Shown in pieces: positions 12,831-17,486 of a DNA stretch of 17,486 nucleotides (its first letter is position 1; every line of letters starts with the position of its first letter). The stretch lies in NCBI GenBank assembly GCA_964534355.1, contig CAZHNZ010000090.1, positions 1 through 17,486 of the forward strand, read 5' to 3'. Origin of the DNA: CAXXIC01 sp964534355 (lineage in GTDB: Bacteria > Bacteroidota > Bacteroidia > Bacteroidales > UBA7332). The notes below the pieces were generated by a model that saw only the letters and a program-made list of their open reading frames with translations, made no database searches and had not been told where the DNA came from. Made by a program: the position numbers and the translations under genes.

Positions 12831-12963
12831 TATTACCACCGGCAAATATACTGAAAATTGTTTATTTTGGGTTCTGTTTTTTGTGAAATTTGTGTTTTAT
12901 CGTTATTTCCCATTTTCCCATGCATTTCATACATGACTAATTACATTCAACCGCTTCGCGGTT
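12831..12963 (-). repeat. Long repeat module B: double hairpin plus promoter
   Basis: About 133 bp, closely similar to 11191-11325. CATGCAT-TTC-ATACATG is at 12919-12935 and AACCGC-TTC-GCGGTT at 12949-12963. The stop codon of the PIN-like gene (TAA at 12964-12962) overlaps the hairpin edge, so the repeat supplies its stop codon. A TATATTTG box lies at the far end. Confidence 0.8.
12843..12850 (-). promoter_or_regulatory. -7 box inside repeat module B
   Basis: Reads TATATTTG on the minus strand, 49 bases before the truncated antitoxin start at 12794; it would drive the antitoxin fragment, HEPN and MNT genes. Confidence 0.5.
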
Positions 12964-13507
12964 ATTTGGAAGAAACAATAATTGTACGGGGACTATACTG
13001 TGTGTAATATTCAGCAATCGTGTTTACAGGTAGTTTACTTCCGGCAGACTTCACATCCCGAATAAAAGAATTACACTCTTCTTCTGTTATCATTTCCCGA
13101 TTGTAAGCCTCTGCCAAAAAATCCATTGTGGTAATATACGGAATCTTATTTATCTGACAATAAGATGAAATATCTTTCAGATTGCTGCTCGCCAATACAT
13201 CGTGGTGGTACCGGCAATAGGCCATTGATGCACTTTCTCCCTTACCAAACTGCCTTATTAATCGGGCGTATTCCATCATTACCTGCTTGTCACCGCCAAA
13301 AGTAATCTCCTTAATCACACCCCTAGAAATTACATTCTGAATATAATTTCTGAATTTAACCGTGGCCAACAGCTCTTTTACCACCACATCCATTATGCAC
13401 AATCGAAGCGGAAATATTTGTGGTAGTATTCCAAACAGCCCACCCGATATAAAATGACTTACGACATCAGCATCAAGCAGAATGATTTGTTCAGGCTTCA
13501 GGCTCAT
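12962..13507 (-). CDS. PIN-like nuclease domain protein, third gene of a HTH-peptidase operon
   Basis: A 181-residue protein with a PIN-like order of acidic residues: Asp12 and Asp14 in IILLDADVVSHFI, Glu45 in VVVKELLATV, Glu91 in GKGESASMAYCR, then LASSNLKDI (about 106-113) and TTMDFLAEA (127-134). GKGE.(A/S) after a first-strand Asp recalls DUF3368-type PIN proteins. It probably cuts RNA, but the last acidic position is not the usual TxD, so activity is uncertain. Its start overlaps the ImmA-type peptidase gene by 17 bases. In this operon it is the likely toxin or effector, with the HTH protein and peptidase controlling it. The stop codon lies in a repeat module. Confidence 0.7.
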   Translation of the reverse strand: MSLKPEQIILLDADVVSHFISGGLFGILPQIFPLRLCIMDVVVKELLATVKFRNYIQNVISRGVIKEITFGGDKQVMMEYARLIRQFGKGESASMAYCRYHHDVLASSNLKDISSYCQINKIPYITTMDFLAEAYNREMITEEECNSFIRDVKSAGSKLPVNTIAEYYTQYSPRTIIVSSK

Positions 13508-14222
13508 TGTCGCGTATGGTTATATCAATACCTATTTGCTGCATCAATTCGATATAATGCCCTTCCGAAATTTTCTCTCTATCGAAAAGCTCTTTTGCTT
13601 TTTGTCCAAAATCGCCTGATACAACTCCTTCATTACCGCTTTTATACAAAGCTGTACTATATCCATACTCTCGTGCTGTGGCCCGTACCGGCATATCTTT
13701 AAGCTCCTGCATACGCGATTTGGAAATACGTCTAAGAGCGTGCAGACGATGCAACATGGAAGAATGCGATACAGAAAAATATTGTTCTAATTTAAGTAGT
13801 GTTGATACTTTAATTTTATTTTCTGGAAGCTCTTCATCCGGTATTAGCGAATTAATAGCACTCTCCGGCATAAGCAAACACGAGGCAAAAATATCTGCAT
13901 TGTACTCTTCCCTGTTTCTAGAGTCGAAAAGCCCTGTATGACAACTATTATGCACAAAATTATCCTGAATATAAAGATGATACAACTCATGTGCAAGGGT
14001 AAAATGTTGCCTGCCTAATGTGTGATTCGAATTCACCAGTATAAAACGCGATTTGTCATTTATCCGGAGCGACATACCCGACAGATTTTCAGATAATGGC
14101 CGATAAATTGTTAGTACATTCAGACGCAACAACAAAGCTTTCAGATGTATCGGCTCGTTGTCGCTCAATCCACACATCGTCCTGAACTGCGATGCTTTTT
14201 TGTTTATCAGTATTCCGCTCAT
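13491..14222 (-). CDS. ImmA/IrrE-type zinc metallopeptidase (COG2856)
   Basis: A 243-residue protein with the zinc site HFTLAHELYHLY: His78, Glu79 and His82 form HExxH, and Glu106 in NREEYNADIFASCLLMP is the expected third ligand region. This combination is diagnostic of the ImmA/IrrE family, whose members cleave or inactivate a partner repressor (as ImmA does with ImmR) in response to a signal. The start overlaps the HTH gene stop as ATGA. The last 80 residues are an extra helical region of unknown role. The likely substrate is the Xre-type protein encoded just upstream, or the PIN-like protein downstream; which one is inference. Confidence 0.88.
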   Translation of the reverse strand: MSGILINKKASQFRTMCGLSDNEPIHLKALLLRLNVLTIYRPLSENLSGMSLRINDKSRFILVNSNHTLGRQHFTLAHELYHLYIQDNFVHNSCHTGLFDSRNREEYNADIFASCLLMPESAINSLIPDEELPENKIKVSTLLKLEQYFSVSHSSMLHRLHALRRISKSRMQELKDMPVRATAREYGYSTALYKSGNEGVVSGDFGQKAKELFDREKISEGHYIELMQQIGIDITIRDNEPEA

Positions 14223-14563
14223 AGGGTATCCATAAGGTTACTCATTTTCTGATAACTCTTTACAATCGCTTTAAAGCCGGCAATTACCTCCATATCTTTT
14301 TCAGTAAAACCATCCGTTCGAAACGCACAAGCCACATTTTCCCGAACACGATCTTCCTCTTCTTCAAAAAATTCTACCATTTCCACTCCATACAGGTCAC
14401 TCAGTTTTGTCAATACCTCAAACGGCGTTTCGCGCGCTCCGGTTTCATAATAACTGACCTGTTCTCTCTGAATTTTTAGGTAATTTGCTATCATCTCCTG
14501 ACTAAAACCGCTTCTTTCACGGTATGATTTCAGGTTCCTTCCAATTATTTTATCTGAATTCAT
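14219..14563 (-). CDS. Xre-family HTH repressor
   Basis: A 114-residue protein with a Cro/C1-type helix-turn-helix at about residues 8-62 (NLKSYRERSGFSQEMIANYL, then QREQVSYYETGARETPFEVL). The rest is acidic (EFFEEEEDRVREN), followed by a helix. It heads an operon with an ImmA-type peptidase and a PIN-like protein, an arrangement known for repressor/peptidase switches of mobile elements and for toxin-antitoxin-like pairs. The predicted promoter just upstream overlaps an inverted repeat (14581-14624), so autorepression is likely. Confidence 0.88.
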   Translation of the reverse strand: MNSDKIIGRNLKSYRERSGFSQEMIANYLKIQREQVSYYETGARETPFEVLTKLSDLYGVEMVEFFEEEEDRVRENVACAFRTDGFTEKDMEVIAGFKAIVKSYQKMSNLMDTL

Positions 14564-14580
14564 AAACTGAGTTTTTTGAA

Positions 14581-14624
14581 GTTACAAAAATATACATAAT
14601 ATACAAGTATAAAAATATTGTAAC
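14581..14624 (-). promoter_or_regulatory. Promoter and candidate operator of the HTH-peptidase-PIN operon
   Basis: A TATTTTTG box (minus strand, 14592-14585) lies 22 bases before the ATG at 14563. GTTACAA at 14581-14587 and TTGTAAC at 14618-14624 form a perfect heptamer inverted repeat; one arm overlaps the box. Spacing of about 37 bp between arm centres fits two dimers or a loop better than a single dimer. Confidence 0.45.
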
Positions 14625-14729
14625 ATATATTTTTCACTATAACGCTGTTATTTAAATATTTAATACAAAAATATTCTATTTAATGCTTGTGATAGCCTAA
14701 TGCTGTAACAAAGAATACAAACTTTCGGT

Positions 14730-15785
14730 TCACCCCCTCACCCGCCAATTTTCAAATGCTGCCGCCAGTTTTTTCAGAAAACCGGTATTCTCTTTCTTTC
14801 GGGCTTTGGCCTGATTAAGCTTTTTGTCCGGGTCTTTTATCGCATTCATCCCCAAAAACTGCTCAAAAGCCGCTACAAGCTCTTTTCGGGTCAGTGGGGC
14901 ACCATCGGCCCGGGCAACGGAATTCGACTCCATCAGCGCCACACAAAGTTCCAACAAATCGATATCGGGGGCTTTCCACATCAGAGTGGCGGTTCCACCT
15001 GTTGTTGGGACTGTTCCCGTTTCCGGTTCAAATGTTTCTTTCAGATAATTGAGTTTATTTTTACACCAATCTTTGTAAATCTTAATAGCTTCACCCAAGC
15101 CACCGGACAAAACATACAAGGGAAGATGTTTTGCATTCACAGCCTCCCAGGTTTCCACTTCCTGCAGTTGTTCGGCCACAAACCGGATAGAACCGGCAAT
15201 GTCCGAAGAATTAGAAAGCCGGTCAACAATATCCGTAATACTGAATTTATTTTCGAAATATAATCTTTTTTCATCATTCGAAAGGTCGCTAAATGGTCTA
15301 TCGTACAGCGACATCTGTTCTTTCTTTTCTTCTTTCTCTATCTCATCTTCCAGAATATTAAAGGCAATACACGAATACTCGCTTTCATCGAAGTCCAAAT
15401 ATTCCAGCAGATTATAGCTCACATTGTCTATCACCGAACAGACAGTTGCCAGGTATTCCAGCGCCTTTCCTTCCGACTGATAAATCTCTCTATTCCTCGC
15501 CTTTACGTTCCTCACAAAGTGCTCGTAATACGCCCGGTCCACGTTGCACTGCATAAAGTCAGTCAGCACAATATGGTCTTTGTATTTGATCAGATTGTCG
15601 ATCAGTTCCACTTTCAGCTCTGTTTCCAACTGTTTAAAGAAAGGTTTCACACCACCGGCCTCACCCCACTCCGCAGGCAACATTCCGATAGAAAAACTCT
15701 CGTACCCTTTGTCTAATACCCAATCCACCGATTCGCAAGCAATCTGCAAATGGCGGTTCATTTTGTTCAATACCTCTTTTTTCAT
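14730..15785 (-). CDS. RteC-like protein of a Bacteroidota mobile element
   Basis: A 351-residue protein without signal peptide or membrane segment. The C-terminal 90 residues (LMWKAPDIDLLELCVALMES, then RKELVAAFEQFLGM, then KARKKENTGFLKKLAAAFEN) look like the C-terminal domain of RteC, the regulator that activates excision genes of conjugative transposons such as CTnDOT; the N-terminal two thirds contain helical segments and an acidic linker (EDEIEKEEKKEQ). RteC proteins of CTnDOT are shorter (about 220 residues by my recollection), so this is a distant or extended relative. It follows the HTH_17 gene by 55 bases on the same strand, probably one operon. No integrase or mobilisation genes are in the window, so the role may be a remnant. 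Confidence 0.65.
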   Translation of the reverse strand: MKKEVLNKMNRHLQIACESVDWVLDKGYESFSIGMLPAEWGEAGGVKPFFKQLETELKVELIDNLIKYKDHIVLTDFMQCNVDRAYYEHFVRNVKARNREIYQSEGKALEYLATVCSVIDNVSYNLLEYLDFDESEYSCIAFNILEDEIEKEEKKEQMSLYDRPFSDLSNDEKRLYFENKFSITDIVDRLSNSSDIAGSIRFVAEQLQEVETWEAVNAKHLPLYVLSGGLGEAIKIYKDWCKNKLNYLKETFEPETGTVPTTGGTATLMWKAPDIDLLELCVALMESNSVARADGAPLTRKELVAAFEQFLGMNAIKDPDKKLNQAKARKKENTGFLKKLAAAFENWRVRG

Positions 15786-15840
15786 GCTATCTCATTAAAA
15801 AAACGGACAAATATAAAGAAAATCGGGCAACAAAACAGGG

Positions 15841-16152
15841 CTAACGGGAAAGACGTTTTGCCAAAACGCCGCTTTTATAGCGTTCGAGCTCCGACCGGCG
15901 AAACAAAACCATACTACCTTTTCCCTCCACAACCTTCAATTCGCCATTCTTCCGCAGATTGAAAATCGTCTGTCGGCATACATTGAGCAAGCCCATGGCA
16001 TCTTCGACCGTCAACACATCGTCGCATACCACACCGCCCTGAGACATAGCCGTCAACAGACTAATTATCATCTCATTTTGCTTTTCTATCCTTTCGAACC
16101 GCACAGCGAGCAGTTCCACCAAATTCTTAACTTCACTATTTTTTATTGACAT
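15841..16152 (-). CDS. Helix-turn-helix (HTH_17) DNA-binding protein
   Basis: A 103-residue protein. Residues 1-38 form a helical, coiled-coil-like N-terminus (LVELLAVRFERIEKQNEMII). Residues 46-93 are a MerR/excisionase-type HTH: LTVEDAMGLLNVCRQTIFNL, then a wing (VVEGKGSMVLFRRSELERY) and a basic tail (LAKRLSR). Such proteins often precede RteC-like or mobilisation genes on Bacteroidota elements. A perfect 18-bp palindrome lies at the predicted transcription start, so it may control its own operon. It resembles the HTH protein at 96-383 in fold, not closely in sequence. Confidence 0.8.
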   Translation of the reverse strand: MSIKNSEVKNLVELLAVRFERIEKQNEMIISLLTAMSQGGVVCDDVLTVEDAMGLLNVCRQTIFNLRKNGELKVVEGKGSMVLFRRSELERYKSGVLAKRLSR

Positions 16153-16196
16153 TGTTTGATTCGCATTAATGATTAAAAATTCCGAAAATTTTCATC

Positions 16197-16229
16197 ATTC
16201 GTTGGCCAACGAATCACACTGCAAAATTA
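16197..16229 (-). promoter_or_regulatory. Promoter with perfect 18-bp palindromic operator
   Basis: On the minus strand a TAATTTTG box (16229-16222) is followed by ATTCGTTGGCCAACGAAT (16214-16197), a perfect palindrome lying at about +1 to +18 of the predicted transcript of the HTH_17/RteC-like operon. Such placement would block initiation when a dimer binds. Confidence 0.5.
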
Positions 16230-16540
16230 GAAATCAGCCCTCCGGCGTCCTATACACTCATTTATAGAGTCTATATATTTTATTCATAATACATTTATTA
16301 TCAACTTATTAATAAACCATCAATAAAACACAAAGAAAAAGCAGACTGACTAACCCGGTAAACATGACAGAAATGACAGACGTGTCCGACAGAAACCGAC
16401 CAAACAAGGGGTTGAGAAATAGTAAATAACTATTTTTACCTGTTTTATAATATATCTTTCACATAGATATAATAGTGATATAATAGAATTAAAAGGAATA
16501 TTTTATCTCTGTTATAAAATTATTATTCTAATATTTTTCT

Positions 16541-16548
16541 TATCTTTG
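16541..16548 (+). promoter_or_regulatory. Bacteroidota -7 box for the gene at 16642
   Basis: TATCTTTG followed by TA is a full match to the consensus; transcription would start near 16554, giving a leader of roughly 88 bases. No clear -33 TTTG was seen. Confidence 0.55.
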
Positions 16549-16641
16549 TACCTGATTTTCACTGTTTCTCGACCCGTTACTTTCTATTTATGTAGCGCAA
16601 ACCGGGGAATGTGAGATAAAACAGCATAAAAAGAGGGCAAT

Positions 16642-17451
16642 ATGGCAGTTATCAAAGGACCATTCGAAATTACGGGAAGCATCAAAGGGATTTCGTTTTA
16701 CAAACAGGCGGGATCGGATAAGGTAATTATGCGTACCAAGGGTGGTCCGTCGAAAGAGAAGATAGCCAAATCGCCCAACTTCGAAAAACTGAGGATGCAC
16801 CAACAGGAATGGGGCGGTTGCGTCAAAATGTCGTCCGCACTCAAAAGAGCGGTTTTCTCCACATCGGCGCTGAGCGACTACAATGTGTCGGCAGCCTTCA
16901 ACGGGTTGAGCAAGGAATTGCAAAAATGTGATACAGTACAGCCCACAGGAAAGAGAAATATAGCATTAACAAAGAGAAAGTACGTTTTAGACGGATACTC
17001 CTTCAACCGGAAAAATAGCTTTAATACGCTGTTAAGAGTTCAGATATCGCAAAAAACTGAACGTAATGAGCTGCGGGCAACCGTGCAAATCCCTGCTATT
17101 CATTGCGCTGCTCATCTCAACAACTACTACAATCACCCCTATTTTCGCATCGTGATCATGCTGGGTAGCGTATCGGATATGGTCTATACAGAAGAGATGA
17201 ACGAATACGCACCGATATGCCGCGAGCTGCACGGAAACGGAAAATCAGCACACACTGAGTGGTTTTCGACCGGCAGCACCCTTGAACCTCAAACCATTGA
17301 GCTTAGCATAGATGAATATTACCGTCAGTTTCTAACCGACGAAGTAACGCTGCTGCTAAGCATAGGCATCGAATTTGGCAAACCCGGCTTTACCCACGAA
17401 CCACAACCGGTGAAGCACTCCGGCGCAGCCCTGATTTTGGCGACTCTGTAA
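16642..17451 (+). CDS. Conserved Bacteroidota protein of unknown function
   Basis: A 269-residue protein beginning MAVIKGPFEITGSIKGISFY, then a region rich in GSDKVIMRTKGG, KEKIAKSPNFEKLR and EWGGCVK. I recognise this N-terminal pattern (KGPFE.TGS..G.SFY....DKVI.R.KGG..KE.I..SP.FE..R) from many Bacteroidota hypothetical proteins that share no named function. The later part is beta-rich (RVQISQKTERNELRATVQIP, then YFRIVIMLGSVSDMVYTEE). There is no signal peptide or membrane segment. The start has a purine-rich GAGGG 6 bases upstream. It stands alone on the plus strand and ends 35 bases before the window edge, so no operon partner can be judged. Confidence 0.85.
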   Translation: MAVIKGPFEITGSIKGISFYKQAGSDKVIMRTKGGPSKEKIAKSPNFEKLRMHQQEWGGCVKMSSALKRAVFSTSALSDYNVSAAFNGLSKELQKCDTVQPTGKRNIALTKRKYVLDGYSFNRKNSFNTLLRVQISQKTERNELRATVQIPAIHCAAHLNNYYNHPYFRIVIMLGSVSDMVYTEEMNEYAPICRELHGNGKSAHTEWFSTGSTLEPQTIELSIDEYYRQFLTDEVTLLLSIGIEFGKPGFTHEPQPVKHSGAALILATL

Positions 17452-17486
17452 CCGGTAATGCCGCTGTTATGATTTTTTTGGAATAG

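Larger units (their letters stand above)
16153..16641. other. 489-bp AT-rich intergenic region between divergent genes
   Basis: No gene was found here. It holds the 16197-16229 operator region, a short hairpin AAATAGT/ACTATTT with T5 (16417-16437), a tandem repeat GATATAATAG at 16466-16475 and 16477-16486 (11-bp period), and a plus-strand promoter box at 16541. The stretch 16364-16429 is open for 22 codons with two 9-bp repeats (ATGACAGAA/ATGACAGAC), but it shows no coding character. Confidence 0.6.

Noticed and set aside
10286..12963. Integron gene-cassette array with attC sites
   Set aside because: The layout (genes in one orientation, each followed by a folded repeat) is similar, and GTTGAAT or GTTAAAT matches the GTTRRRY core. 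But the paired RYYYAAC core at the right spacing is absent, such short matches arise by chance, and no IntI-type integrase is in the window.
10286..12963. CRISPR array
   Set aside because: Repeats are irregular, hundreds of bases apart with genes between, and no cas genes are present.
16364..16429. 22-codon frame with repeated ATGACAGA, possibly the tail of a primase-type gene
   Set aside because: Too short and repetitive, with no upstream continuation; at most a degraded fragment.
1..17486. tRNA or rRNA genes
   Set aside because: No cloverleaf-like or rRNA-like stretch was noticed on either strand by eye.

Overview
The window looks like an accessory defence and toxin-antitoxin island from a member of the Bacteroidota, probably Bacteroidales. 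Three things support this. Several genes are preceded by the Bacteroidota -7 box TAnnTTTG instead of a classical -10. Most starts lack a strong Shine-Dalgarno. Two proteins (an RteC-like protein and the 269-residue protein at the right edge) belong to families I know mainly from this phylum. This is recognition from sequence alone; no search was run.

Left to right: an IS3-family end (1-53) abuts a small minus-strand operon of a hypothetical protein and a HTH_17-type DNA-binding protein (678-96). A plus-strand bicistron (929-2180) encodes a conserved-looking 260-residue protein of unknown function, translationally coupled to a PIN-domain ribonuclease. Its promoter is repeated (28/31 bases) just downstream, in front of a 14-codon relict of a small antitoxin-like gene. 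Next comes a restriction-like system on the minus strand: a 1148-residue adenine methyltransferase-specificity protein, a coupled 197-residue membrane protein and an 1121-residue fusion of a phospholipase-D-like nuclease with a SNF2 helicase. A plus-strand 70-residue antitoxin-like gene sits between the last two.

From about 10.14 to 14.6 kb, minus-strand toxin-antitoxin-type units follow one another: antitoxin-PIN, a decayed Abi_2-family HEPN protein beside a divergent candidate small RNA, a HEPN-MNT pair with signs of decay plus an antitoxin fragment, and a HTH, ImmA-type peptidase and PIN-like protein operon. Nearly every unit ends in a repeat made of two small hairpins with three-base loops. 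Copies carry further shared modules: an exact 51-bp direct repeat on both sides of the antitoxin-PIN pair, and a roughly 135-bp module with a promoter. This cassette-like punctuation is the most interesting structure here. A 139-bp palindromic, MITE-like element separates the array from the methyltransferase gene.

The right part holds a HTH_17 regulator with a perfect 18-bp palindrome at its predicted transcription start, an RteC-like protein in the same operon, a 489-bp AT-rich intergenic region, and a plus-strand gene of unknown function. Regulator pairs of the kind found on Bacteroidota mobile elements at both ends, plus an IS end, suggest a region assembled by repeated insertion. The restriction-like system probably attacks incoming DNA, while the toxin units could act as abortive-infection or maintenance modules; these roles are inferred from family membership.
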